A DNA stretch of 20,556 nt from a virus, in the IMG/VR virus record IMGVR_UViG_3300030107_000679, positions 1,442 through 21,997 of that record; one strand, given 5' to 3'. A program made the translations under genes and the position numbers. The notes beneath the pieces are model-generated. The model was given only the letters and a program-made list of their open reading frames with translations, did not search any database and was not told where the DNA came from. Numbering within the stretch: position 1 is the first letter of the stretch; each line of letters begins with the position of its first letter. This document shows, one piece after another, positions 12,217 to 20,556 of this stretch.

Positions 12217-13943
12217 TGGCTATACTAGGAAAATTATTCGGAACAGGGAGAGGTATGTCACCAGCAAGAATGGCACCAAGACCAGCTCCCGCTATTTCTC
12301 AACCACCAACTGCAATAGGAGCACCAGTTCCACCACCCCCTTCAAGTATAGGTAGACCAACACCTCCTATGTCTATAGGCGGCCCAGGTGGAGGTATTGC
12401 TATAGGTAGACCAGTAGCTCCACCAACAAATATTGGTAGGCCGTTACCTCCTGTATCTATAGGGGGACCAGGTGGCATGCCGACTATACCACCCGTAATG
12501 CAAGGACCTATGCCAGTTCAAGGAGGACCCGTTCCTGTGCCTAGCGGCATCCCCACCACAAGACCACCAGCTAATGTCTTACCCGGAGCCCCTCCACAAA
12601 ATATATCTCCTCCACAACCTATAACAGTAGGCCCTGTAACACCTCCAGGTTCTATAACTCCTATTGGTGGTGGAGAAAGAGAGGCAGGAATTTTACCTGT
12701 ACCTGAAGGTTTACCTACACCTGAATTTACAACTGGCCTTCCAGCAGACGACATAGTTTCTGCTTTGCCCGTTGGTCCATCAATACCTTTTACACCACCA
12801 ACAGATACTGTTGTAGGCAGACCAGTAGAAAGTCCAATATCAATTGGCAGAACTGGTAGAGGTCCTAGAGATCAAAGAATGTTCCCAGGTGGATCACCTA
12901 CGTTTAACGAAAGAGGAGAACGCTTCATACCGCCAGCAGACTTTGAACAACAAAAAAATAACAATATGCTGTTATCTTTACCAGAAGGCTTTGCACCTCC
13001 TAATTTATCACAAATGGGAACTTTGCAACCCTTAGCTAGAGGTGATGAGATGGTGTTTGCAGGCGGATCACCAACATTTGATGAGACTGGTGGAGATCTT
13101 CTATCTGGTGCACCAGGATTTAGCAATACAGGTGTAGGAAGTGCACCTGAACAAATTGGAGAGGTTGGTGTTATGGCGGGATCACCAACAGCTGAAACGA
13201 CTGATCAAGCTATTGCAACAACAGGTGATCCAGCTACGCCACCTCCAGCACAAACTATACCAACTCCTCCGGGCACAGTTGATCCTGTAATTATGGGGCA
13301 AGTCGCTGATGAAACAATTAGTGATCCATTACTACGTGCTTTATATTTTGGGACTGCTGATCAACCTGGATTCTATAATCAACTACAACAAGTAGGTGCT
13401 AATTTACTAGGTGCACAAGCACCAGAGACTGAATACGATCCTAGTATGACAGAAAAATTCTTCAACCCGTTTGAAGATCAAGTCGTACAACAAACTATAG
13501 ATGATGTAATTAAGGCTGGAGAGCAAAGAGATATTGCTGCAAGGGCACAAGATATTGGTAGAGGCGGTTTATCTGCCTTTGGCTCTAGAGCTAGACTAAC
13601 TGCTGATGAGCGTCAACAAGAACTGGGTAGAGGTTTAGCTCAGGAATTAGCTAACATCAGACAAAGAGGCTTTAGTGAGGCTCAGAGAACAGGTCTTAGT
13701 GAGTTTGATAGACAATATGGCAGAGATATAAGTCAGCTATACAGACCTTTAAATATATTGCAAGGTATAGGTGGATTATTACCTGGTTATCAAGCTGCTG
13801 GTACTCAACTACGTACAACTTACGGTATGCCAGCTGATCCTAGTGCTCTAGGATTAGGTGCAGCTCTTGGTGCATACTCATCACTTGCACCACGAACAGG
13901 TTCTGTTTTTGATGCCCTTGGACAAACTACGGGGCAAGGGTAA
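12216..13943 (+). CDS. Proline-rich internal virion protein with helical C-terminus
   Basis: The product has 575 residues and starts in a TAATG overlap with the upstream stop. Residues about 15-215 are proline/glycine-rich and disordered, with a duplicated 15-residue unit: IGRPTPPMSIGGPGG (45-59) and IGRPLPPVSIGGPGG (73-87), 28 residues apart. A second motif recurs as GGSPTFNE, GGSPTFDE and a decayed GSPTAE. The C-terminal ~200 residues are different: charged and helical, with EDQVVQQTIDDVIKAGEQRD, RARLTADERQQELGRG and LANIRQRGFSEAQRTGLSEFDRQYG. Such helical segments with an internal R/Q/A pattern are common in internal core and ejection proteins of marine podoviruses. No enzyme motif is seen. 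The stop overlaps the next start (TAATG). Confidence 0.7.
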   Translation: MAILGKLFGTGRGMSPARMAPRPAPAISQPPTAIGAPVPPPPSSIGRPTPPMSIGGPGGGIAIGRPVAPPTNIGRPLPPVSIGGPGGMPTIPPVMQGPMPVQGGPVPVPSGIPTTRPPANVLPGAPPQNISPPQPITVGPVTPPGSITPIGGGEREAGILPVPEGLPTPEFTTGLPADDIVSALPVGPSIPFTPPTDTVVGRPVESPISIGRTGRGPRDQRMFPGGSPTFNERGERFIPPADFEQQKNNNMLLSLPEGFAPPNLSQMGTLQPLARGDEMVFAGGSPTFDETGGDLLSGAPGFSNTGVGSAPEQIGEVGVMAGSPTAETTDQAIATTGDPATPPPAQTIPTPPGTVDPVIMGQVADETISDPLLRALYFGTADQPGFYNQLQQVGANLLGAQAPETEYDPSMTEKFFNPFEDQVVQQTIDDVIKAGEQRDIAARAQDIGRGGLSAFGSRARLTADERQQELGRGLAQELANIRQRGFSEAQRTGLSEFDRQYGRDISQLYRPLNILQGIGGLLPGYQAAGTQLRTTYGMPADPSALGLGAALGAYSSLAPRTGSVFDALGQTTGQG

Positions 13944-15484
13944 TGACTCCAGAAGCTTTTATACCAACAGAGCCAATTATTCGGAGTGAAGTAACTGATC
14001 CAGCAACAGTTAAGGCATTACAAGATTTTGGTATTAATCCAATTGGTAAGTCTATAGAGGAAATAGAAAACGAGATAAATGCAATTTTAGCTAGAGAACA
14101 AAGACGAGTAGCTTTTGATCCAACTGATCCTTTAGATTATTTATCAGCAGGATTGACAGCTTCGGGTGTAGGCACTGGAGTTGGACTTGGAATTAAAGGT
14201 TTAAGAACAGCGAGAAAAGCAGGAAAACTTAGTGAAACTTTGCGTATGGGAAATATGCTAAAAGGAGCATTAGCAGCTCTAAATCCTATTAAAGTTACTA
14301 CAAAAACTGCATCACAAGGTAGAATTGTACCAAGCGTAGGTCCTCCAGGTCCTTTTAAAACGATAGCAACAAGCACGCAAGTAGCTCCAAAAATTCCACA
14401 AACCTTGTTATATTCTGGTGAGATAGTCCAAGCACAAGATGTGGCTGCGGCAGAAAGACAGGCAGATAAAATACAAGAATCTTTAGATGAAATAACAGCA
14501 AGTAATGCAATAAATGGACAACCTGAAGGTGGTGGTGAGGAGATAGATGACTCTGTTACACTAACAGATCAAACACAAACAGAGAATGGCAAAGAACAAA
14601 AACCTGAGCTAGGAGATACAAAAATAGGAGAAGATGGCAAAACTTACATTTATACCGCAGCTGGATATGTTTTGATGCCAGATAAATCAAAGCCAAGTGT
14701 TTCAGAATTATTTAGAAAAAAAGATATAAATAGGTTTTTAAGAAATGTTGGAGCCGCTTTAGTAGAAACAGGTGATTTTACTGGCCTAGCAAAAGGTGCC
14801 GCTAAAACAGCAGAAGAAAGAGCAGCGGAGGAATTAGCTACTTCTCTTGCACAAATAGAAGCAGGTAAAAAAGAACGCCCAACTCAAAATTATATAGAAG
14901 ACAGAAAAGTAAGTTATCAAGATACATTTAATGAATACAAAAAAGGTGAAAATACTATAAACTTGCTAGGCAAAGTTATACAGATAGCAAATAATGAAGA
15001 TTTAGGTGGAGCCAAAGCTGCCATTAAAGAGTTTGGGTATAGGTTTTTTACATTTTTTGACCCAGATACAGTTCCTGATGTTAAAACTTTAGCTGGTAAT
15101 ATTTTAGAAGAAATAGCTAGATCTCAACCTGGAGATTTTTTAGGACAGTCAACAGGTAGGTTATCAGATAGAGATATTCAATTGGCACAAGAACTATTAG
15201 CAACAATAAAAGGTCCAAGAGGAGCCTTAAAATCAAGAACAGAAATATTGAATGTTTTAAGCAGGAGATTAGCAACACTCAACACCCAGCAAAATACAAG
15301 GCTTACAAGAATTGCTAATGACGAAATATTTTTTAGAGATCTTGGTGTAGAGCTACCTTTATTGATAGATGATGAGTTTTTATCAGCTGCTTCCCAAGGT
15401 GACCAAAATCAAAAAGTTCAAAGAATAACTTTACAAGATTCTGAAGAAGAAACAACAGCAGATCAATTTGCTGCCAGTAGGTAA
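13943..15484 (+). CDS. Internal virion / ejection-type protein
   Basis: The product has 513 residues and starts in a TAATG overlap. The N-terminus (MTPEAFIPTEPIIRSEV) leads to a helical segment, then a Gly-rich hydrophobic stretch at about 68-87 (LTASGVGTGVGLGIKGL) like membrane-active segments of ejected proteins. A low-complexity acidic/Gln linker lies near 190-225. The C-terminal half is helical and charged (RKKDINRFLRNVGAALVETGDF, AKTAEERAAEELATSLAQ, RLSDRDIQLAQELLATIKGP). No lytic or protease motif is seen. Together with its neighbours it probably forms the internal core that is injected during infection; this is inferred from composition and position. Confidence 0.65.
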   Translation: MTPEAFIPTEPIIRSEVTDPATVKALQDFGINPIGKSIEEIENEINAILAREQRRVAFDPTDPLDYLSAGLTASGVGTGVGLGIKGLRTARKAGKLSETLRMGNMLKGALAALNPIKVTTKTASQGRIVPSVGPPGPFKTIATSTQVAPKIPQTLLYSGEIVQAQDVAAAERQADKIQESLDEITASNAINGQPEGGGEEIDDSVTLTDQTQTENGKEQKPELGDTKIGEDGKTYIYTAAGYVLMPDKSKPSVSELFRKKDINRFLRNVGAALVETGDFTGLAKGAAKTAEERAAEELATSLAQIEAGKKERPTQNYIEDRKVSYQDTFNEYKKGENTINLLGKVIQIANNEDLGGAKAAIKEFGYRFFTFFDPDTVPDVKTLAGNILEEIARSQPGDFLGQSTGRLSDRDIQLAQELLATIKGPRGALKSRTEILNVLSRRLATLNTQQNTRLTRIANDEIFFRDLGVELPLLIDDEFLSAASQGDQNQKVQRITLQDSEEETTADQFAASR

Positions 15485-15487
15485 AAA

Positions 15488-18400
15488 ATGCCAGTATATG
15501 AAGTAGAAGTCGCCCCTGGGTTAATTGAAACCGTCGAAGCTAATAACGCATCTGATGCTCGTAAAATAGTAAAAGGGCGAATAGCAAAAGGCGTTGTATC
15601 TCCCATCTATGATGAATTATATTTTGATTATGAGACTGGTGTAGATGATCTAAAACTAAGGCGTTTGTTAGCTAGGGCAGAAACTTTAGAAGAAAAAGAG
15701 CAAGTCCTTAGAAACTTAGTTGGTTCCTCTGGTTACATAAAAACAACAGATAAAAGTTTGGCCTTAACACCAAAAGGTCTCAAAGAAAGAGGATTACCTA
15801 TACAAACAAGAACATTACAAGACGGTAGTGTTTTACAGCTTAATACCATTATAGAAGGTCCTATGGGAGAAAGAGGTGACTTAGCAGATTTTATGGGAGT
15901 TGCAGGCCCAATAATAGGAAGTGTTGCTGGAGTTTTGCCACAAAGTAAAATATTTAAAGCTGCCAAAGCTTTAGCAGGCGGCAGTCAATTAGCTGGCAGG
16001 GTACTTGGTGGAACTTTAGGTGGTGGTTTAGGAAAGGGTGGTGAAGAAGTTGCAGATGCCATACAAGGTTTTCAACTTGAAGATTCTTATGATTTATTTA
16101 ATGTGAATCCAAAAGAAGGTCTTGGCACAATTACTAAAGAAGCTGGTTTGAGTGCTGCGGGTGAAGGTTTAAGTCTTTTAGGTGGTGGGCTTTGGAGAAT
16201 GTATTTTGGTGCCAAAGCACCTTCAGCAGAATTAAGATTGGCGAGATATGGTGCCGACAAATTAGATCTTGTCGATTTGCAAAGACTTGACGCAGACTTA
16301 GGTAAACAAGCTACAAGAAAACAAATTTTAGATGCAGTAAAAGCAGGAAAGATAAAAAAATTAGATGATGCATATAGAACTTCACTTGCAAATTTAGATA
16401 TGACTGTTGGTGGTAAAACACAGGCAATAGCTGAAGCAGTAATAGGCGTTTCTAGAAGCAAAAGTAATGTGCCCTATTTATCTGAAACATTTGACAACCT
16501 TACAAGTGCTTTTAGAAAAAGAGGATCATCTTTAAATGCCTACGTGGATAATGCAACCGCTGATAAAGTTACAGATTCTGTAAACGTAGCAAAAAAAGAG
16601 CTTGAAAAAGATACAACTGAAGCTGTCAAAATATCAAAAGAATTAGTAGAAGATTTAACAAATAGTTATATAGGAGTTGAAAATTTTAAAGATGCTCCAG
16701 CATTTAGAGAATATGGAGAGTTTGTATTAGATACTCTTGGTAATGCAAAAGGTGCAGTAAATAGAGAAGTTGGTTTAGCTTATGATGCATTAGATAGGCA
16801 GTTTTTTGATTTAGGCGCTAATCCTAATTCTATTGTTGCTAGAGCTATTGATGATGTTATAAGACATTACCAAAGAGAGGGTTTGAATAAAATTAATTAC
16901 TTTAAAAAAAGAAATGGTATTGATAAAAAAATGACACTTTCTGATCCCAATATAAATATTAATGTAAGAAATGTTTTAGAGGCAGAACAGGACTTTATGC
17001 GTTTACTTGATCAAGTACCACCAGATTTTGCAGGTAATCAACCTTTTGGTAAATTGACTAGAGTTTTAGAAACCAAAAGAGATTTAGAAAAGTTTTTAAA
17101 AGTTTCAACAGAAAGTAAAGAAGCAGATTTGTTTTACACTTTATCAAGGCTGCTTGACGATTACGACTTGCATGCTGCACGAGGAGAAGTTGCTTTAAGA
17201 AAGCTAGATGAAAACGCCGACAGTATTTTTACCATGTTAGGATTAAGAGGCGGTCAAGTAATAAAAAATGTAGAGGCAAGAACAAAAGCAGATAAATCAC
17301 TACTACCCGAAACATTTGAGCAAGAGTTATCTAATACACAAAGAACTAAAATTAATAATGCCGTAGAGCAACTAAGAGAAGCTAATGAATTAGCTTATAG
17401 ACTTAATAAACCTTTTGATGATGCTACTATTAAAAAGATTACTCGTGCAGCTAGAGGCAGAGGGGCTTATGACGCAGACGATATTTTTAAGGATTTGATA
17501 TACAAAGGATCAGCCAGGCAGTTAGAAGATTTTTTTAAGGCGTTACAAGATTTTGATGATTATTTGCTTGCTAGAAATGATTTTGATTTAGCTAACAACT
17601 TTGAAAGAGCAAAATCACAAACTTTACAAAGGTTGTTTAAGACCGCCTTCGACAATAGTGTAGATCCTGTAACTGATACTATTGATTACTCGGTTTTTGC
17701 AAAATATATTAAAAAATTTGAAACAGACCAACCAGGCAAACTAGATGTTTTATTAAGAAATGAAAAAGGAATATCTAGTGGCGGGCAAGTCGTTGATACC
17801 ATTAATCAATTAGTAAAACTTGCGCCCAAACTAAAACCCAGAGAGGTTGAAAATTTAGCCGATACTTTTTTACGTTTGGATGAGGGATTATCTGTTAATG
17901 ATAAAGGTAAAGCATTTGCTTTAGCACTAAGAGAACAAGCTAGAAAATCAGCAAACGAACAAGATTTTCTTGCAAATAAAAATTTATCTGATCTTCCAAA
18001 TAAAACCCCAGATGAAATTGTTGACACAATATTCAGACCAAACAACGACAAAAACATTCTACGATTAAGAGAAATAATGAAGCCTGAAGATTTTGCTAAG
18101 GTTCAGGAGGCGAGTTTAGGTAAGTTACTCAAGGATGCTATTGATTTTGATCTTGCAGGTAATCCACCAATAACAGATATTTTTAAAGCTGGAAACCTGA
18201 ATACTGCACTTACGAAATATAGTAAGGAGACTCTAGAGGCTATGTTCTCAAAAGAATTTGCAACTGATATAAAACATTTTGCTAATGTTGTTGATGTTCT
18301 CACAAAAGGAGAGGTTGGTAGAGGTAATTTTGCTGGTGCTCTTATAGCTGCTGGTATTGCAGCAAGTGTCGTTTTTGCTCCCTTACAAGCTTTGCCTACA

Positions 18401-18772
18401 GTGCTTGGACTTTTTGTAGTAAGAAGTGTTTTAGGTAGACCTGGAGCAATAAAATTTTTTACTAAGACAGACAAAGGCTCTATTATGCAATTGATGGATA
18501 TTACTGGCGTAGCACTACAACAAGCTGGAGTTCGTGCTGTGGCTGGTGGTTTTTCTTCAATTGCTGAAGAAACAGAGAAGGCTGTGACTCCTGCGCTGGC
18601 AGAATTTGATGTTGATCAATTTATACAAGAAACTAGACCACAAGTAGAAAGAAGAGAGCAACCATCTATTCCACTGCCTGACGTTTTGCCAGTTGGTGCA
18701 AGAGAACAATTAAAAATAAGTGAAGATCGTAAACAGTTTGCTGAAGATTTATTCCGTAGACCTGTTATATAA
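15488..18772 (+). CDS. Very large internal virion / DNA-ejection protein
   Basis: The product has 1094 residues, the largest in the window, as is usual for the gp16-like ejection protein of podoviruses. The start at 15488 lies three bases after the upstream stop. An N-terminal small domain (MPVYEVEVAPGLIETVEA, about 1-40) has the look of a short beta-alpha unit often seen at the start of marine phage internal proteins. Gly/Ala-rich hydrophobic segments lie near 137-185 (FMGVAGPIIGSVAGVLP; LAGRVLGGTLGGGLGKGG) and near the C-terminus, about 945-985 (ALIAAGIAASVVFAPLQALP). Between them is a long, highly charged helical body. No lysozyme or transglycosylase active site was recognised. Its last bases overlap by eight with the end of the convergent minus-strand nuclease gene. 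Confidence 0.75.
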   Translation: MPVYEVEVAPGLIETVEANNASDARKIVKGRIAKGVVSPIYDELYFDYETGVDDLKLRRLLARAETLEEKEQVLRNLVGSSGYIKTTDKSLALTPKGLKERGLPIQTRTLQDGSVLQLNTIIEGPMGERGDLADFMGVAGPIIGSVAGVLPQSKIFKAAKALAGGSQLAGRVLGGTLGGGLGKGGEEVADAIQGFQLEDSYDLFNVNPKEGLGTITKEAGLSAAGEGLSLLGGGLWRMYFGAKAPSAELRLARYGADKLDLVDLQRLDADLGKQATRKQILDAVKAGKIKKLDDAYRTSLANLDMTVGGKTQAIAEAVIGVSRSKSNVPYLSETFDNLTSAFRKRGSSLNAYVDNATADKVTDSVNVAKKELEKDTTEAVKISKELVEDLTNSYIGVENFKDAPAFREYGEFVLDTLGNAKGAVNREVGLAYDALDRQFFDLGANPNSIVARAIDDVIRHYQREGLNKINYFKKRNGIDKKMTLSDPNININVRNVLEAEQDFMRLLDQVPPDFAGNQPFGKLTRVLETKRDLEKFLKVSTESKEADLFYTLSRLLDDYDLHAARGEVALRKLDENADSIFTMLGLRGGQVIKNVEARTKADKSLLPETFEQELSNTQRTKINNAVEQLREANELAYRLNKPFDDATIKKITRAARGRGAYDADDIFKDLIYKGSARQLEDFFKALQDFDDYLLARNDFDLANNFERAKSQTLQRLFKTAFDNSVDPVTDTIDYSVFAKYIKKFETDQPGKLDVLLRNEKGISSGGQVVDTINQLVKLAPKLKPREVENLADTFLRLDEGLSVNDKGKAFALALREQARKSANEQDFLANKNLSDLPNKTPDEIVDTIFRPNNDKNILRLREIMKPEDFAKVQEASLGKLLKDAIDFDLAGNPPITDIFKAGNLNTALTKYSKETLEAMFSKEFATDIKHFANVVDVLTKGEVGRGNFAGALIAAGIAASVVFAPLQALPTVLGLFVVRSVLGRPGAIKFFTKTDKGSIMQLMDITGVALQQAGVRAVAGGFSSIAEETEKAVTPALAEFDVDQFIQETRPQVERREQPSIPLPDVLPVGAREQLKISEDRKQFAEDLFRRPVI

Positions 18773-19232
18773 TACCAATCTCATCTCTATCCATACCTAG
18801 CGGTTTATCACTAAGACAAGTTAAATATTCTTTTGGTATGTGTATGTACGGCTCACAATCCTCATCATATATAGGCTCTTCCATCTCATTCATACGCACA
18901 TCATAAATAAAATCTGGCATCCATTTGTGCATATAGATACCGTCAGTCATGGCATATACGGTTATAAAAGGCACTCCTGTTGCAACTGCAAAAGAAGATC
19001 CCTTCCGTAATTTATTAGCAGATAGAATAAAAGTGTCATACTTTGTACTTGGGAATGTGCGACATTTTACTTCACACCAGTACGACATATCTTTCGACTC
19101 TATCCAATAATCAAGGCCATAACTGACCGGTAATTTGTGGCAACATACCCCCCACAAACCCTCTAAAAATCCTGCTACACGCTCTTCTCTTTTTTGATCG
19201 TGTATCGTTTCAAAACTTGGTGTCTTGAACAT
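18765..19232 (-). CDS. PD-(D/E)XK-like nuclease
   Basis: The product has 155 residues from the ATG at 19232, which has a perfect AGGAGGT (plus-strand 19236-19242) just upstream. A longer reading back to 19409 has no such site and overlaps two other genes. The core shows E17 (REERVAGFLEG), D41 (GLDYWIES) and E54-V-K56 (YWCEVKCRTF), the usual E...D...ExK spacing of the PD-(D/E)XK superfamily, with a following beta segment (TFILSANKLRKG) rather like VRR-NUC and resolvase-type enzymes. Likely acts on DNA during replication or recombination. The exact family (resolvase, VRR-NUC, exonuclease) is not settled. It is on the replication arm next to a DUF3987-like ATPase and converges on the late genes. 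Confidence 0.75.
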   Translation of the reverse strand: MFKTPSFETIHDQKREERVAGFLEGLWGVCCHKLPVSYGLDYWIESKDMSYWCEVKCRTFPSTKYDTFILSANKLRKGSSFAVATGVPFITVYAMTDGIYMHKWMPDFIYDVRMNEMEEPIYDEDCEPYIHIPKEYLTCLSDKPLGMDRDEIGII

Positions 19233-19240
19233 ATTACCTC

Positions 19241-19309
19241 CTAATCGTATCTCAATACGCTTAATAAAATTATTAAACCAAATATGTATGCAACTGCATC
19301 TAATTCCAT
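19241..19309 (-). CDS. 22-residue single-TM mini-protein
   Basis: A frame of 22 codons plus TAG runs from ATG at 19309 to 19241 on the minus strand. It gives MELDAVAYIFGLIILLSVLR and then two more residues: acidic start, one hydrophobic helix (about 6-18) and a basic end. It has a good ribosome site, GAGGAG, five bases before the ATG, and its TAG overlaps the AGGAGG of the following nuclease gene, so the two look translationally coupled. It starts two bases after the stop of the upstream ATPase gene. Small size means it is easily missed; function unknown. Confidence 0.6.
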   Translation of the reverse strand: MELDAVAYIFGLIILLSVLRYD

Positions 19310-19311
19310 AA

Positions 19312-20556
19312 TTACTCCTCAAAGAAAGTAGGATCAACAGCAACAAACCTTTTTGCTGGTCTACCTTTACCTCCAACTTTAATATCCATTTCTTGTATTT
19401 CGCCTGCATTTTTCAGACGTTCTATTATTTCTTTTACCTCATGCGACTTCATACTTCTAAACAACTCATGTCTGTCTACTTCACGCTTAGATATGCCCTC
19501 ACCTCCTCTTGAACGTATATATGACAATACTTGTTTTATCTTTGCTTCTGTGGCGGAACTAGCTACACGGTCTCTACATGCTTCTATAAAGAGCAAATCG
19601 TAATATCGCACATAGTCAATTGCCCATTTAGTTATATCTGCTGTAATAGTCTTACAGTCAGCGTTGGAGGCCAAAGCACATATTAATGATAACCGCATAG
19701 CTTTTTCCTTTGATCTACTAAGTAGTGGTTCTAAATTATCTCTTTCTAAAACGTCTTGTCTTTTTACTATCTCTTGCGCAAACTCTTGCAACAGTTGCTC
19801 TGACTCACCATCAAAGCGCAATATTGTTTGGTCTATATCAAACTGAGAGTTGTTCATAGTGGCTTCGCTTAACTGCCCTCTATCTCTTCTAATATAGTTT
19901 ACCCAGTTGATTATTTGTAATGGTGGCTTTTTATGTTTCTTTAGACTACTAATACGTCTTGGCTCTTTTGATTCTATTACCATAAATCTATTAAGAAACC
20001 CATCTGCAATACGGCCTCCGTTGAGGGCCTTATAAAAGTTTTTTGGTACTGATAACCCAACTAATGTAATCGCAGGCTTATAGGTTACCCTGTTCATAAC
20101 CTTTTCTTTGTATTCTTCTTGCACATTCATAAGCGAATAGTTATCTGGTCTTAACGTGCCGTGGCATCTGCCCCAAGATTCCATTAAAGTTTGAATACCG
20201 TCCTCTCTATTGCTATTACTTGATTGGCTGATGTTTTCTAATCTTTTACCAAACTCATCCATAATAGTTATTTGTGTTGGTCGCATTTTTAAAACTGAAT
20301 GAACTGCACCAGATGATGTATAGCCATCTCCGACCACCAACTTGTCGTGGAGTGATTCACCTAATACAGATTCTACAAAGGTTTTAATATTCTCCTTACC
20401 CTGTCCAGATTTAGCGATACACATAAAATAAAGTGAAGAAAAGTTATTCATCTCAGTCTTATATAATCTGCCACACGTAACACTAGCTAGGGCTAGAGCC
20501 GCTACTATAGATAGTTCTGGTTGTGATATTTGTGCTATATCTTCACAAAAGTCATA
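19312..20556 (-). CDS. DUF3987-like replication ATPase (5' end outside window)
   Basis: The frame is open to the window edge, giving 414 residues with no stop, so the true start is beyond 20556; the ATG at 20451 is internal. Near the visible start, PELSIVAALALASVTCGRLY precedes LYFMCIAKSGQGKE, a P-loop (Walker A-like) with GQGKE; this pair is typical of DUF3987 proteins. A Walker B-like segment TQITIMDEFGK follows about 45 residues later, then KPAITLVGLSVPKNFYKAL and RIADGFLNRFMVIES, also typical (sensor-like). The C-terminal ~80 residues look like a winged helix (KIKQVLSYIRSRGGEGISKREV). In phages such proteins act with or as primase-helicases, so a role in DNA replication initiation is likely. 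The upstream half, where a primase domain could lie, is missing. Confidence 0.82.
   Translation of the reverse strand, partial: YDFCEDIAQISQPELSIVAALALASVTCGRLYKTEMNNFSSLYFMCIAKSGQGKENIKTFVESVLGESLHDKLVVGDGYTSSGAVHSVLKMRPTQITIMDEFGKRLENISQSSNSNREDGIQTLMESWGRCHGTLRPDNYSLMNVQEEYKEKVMNRVTYKPAITLVGLSVPKNFYKALNGGRIADGFLNRFMVIESKEPRRISSLKKHKKPPLQIINWVNYIRRDRGQLSEATMNNSQFDIDQTILRFDGESEQLLQEFAQEIVKRQDVLERDNLEPLLSRSKEKAMRLSLICALASNADCKTITADITKWAIDYVRYYDLLFIEACRDRVASSATEAKIKQVLSYIRSRGGEGISKREVDRHELFRSMKSHEVKEIIERLKNAGEIQEMDIKVGGKGRPAKRFVAVDPTFFEE

Noticed and set aside
16087-16461. Minus-strand 124-residue open frame opposite the large ejection protein.
   Set aside because: No start signal or domain; the plus strand has an uninterrupted 1094-residue gene.
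19233-19409. Longer N-terminus for the minus-strand nuclease starting at 19409.
   Set aside because: It would overlap the ATPase end and the mini-protein, has no ribosome site, and the ATG at 19232 has a perfect AGGAGGT.
1-20556. tRNA genes, CRISPR arrays, insertion sequences, att sites.
   Set aside because: No cloverleaf, spaced direct-repeat array, transposase or integrase was seen on reading both strands; this was by eye, not by program.

Overview
The window reads as part of a tailed-phage genome, most likely a marine podovirus of the pelagiphage / uncultured marine phage type. The evidence is strong A+T richness, near-gapless packing of genes with ATGA, GTGA and TAATG junctions, tail-fibre sequence with the marine 'GIGTTSP' motif, a lysis cassette, and large glycine-rich internal virion proteins. 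No integrase, tRNA, rRNA, CRISPR or insertion sequence was seen. The host cannot be fixed from the sequence. A Gram-negative host is implied because the window encodes outer-membrane secretion parts.

Layout: (1) 1-1041 is the 3' part of a tail fibre ending in an S74 self-cleaving chaperone domain. (2) 1043-2274 holds small accessory genes, including a probable unannotated zinc-finger mini-protein (1815-1901) and a staphylococcal-nuclease-like enzyme. (3) 2278-2628 is a small membrane/coiled-coil protein. (4) 2609-7344 is the striking part: five overlapping genes for exported or membrane proteins, namely CsgF, CsgG (the outer-membrane curli pore), a curlin-repeat-like protein, a FecR-domain protein, and a CHASE2 sensor joined to a class III adenylate cyclase with all key catalytic residues. 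(5) 7346-8482 is a lysis cassette (XhlA-like protein, 3-TM holin, GH24 endolysin). (6) 8486-18772 is a virion structural block: a large P22 gp10-like candidate tail protein, a small structural protein, and four-gene-style packing of three to four large internal/ejection proteins. (7) 18765-20556 lies on the minus strand and converges on the late block: an incomplete DUF3987-like ATPase, an overlooked 22-residue membrane mini-protein, and a PD-(D/E)XK-like nuclease.

How the parts may work together: the plus-strand genes look like one late transcription unit for fibres, lysis and virion proteins, and the minus strand looks like the replication/early arm. The curli-FecR-cyclase block sits inside the late unit between fibre-associated genes and lysis genes. 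It carries a secretion pore, a pore adaptor, a possible amyloid substrate, a periplasmic FecR protein and a transmembrane nucleotide cyclase. This suggests a virus-encoded envelope system that may secrete an amyloid-like product and/or sense the envelope and raise cAMP, or that helps open the outer membrane at lysis. The gene identities are well supported by motifs; the joint function is inference.
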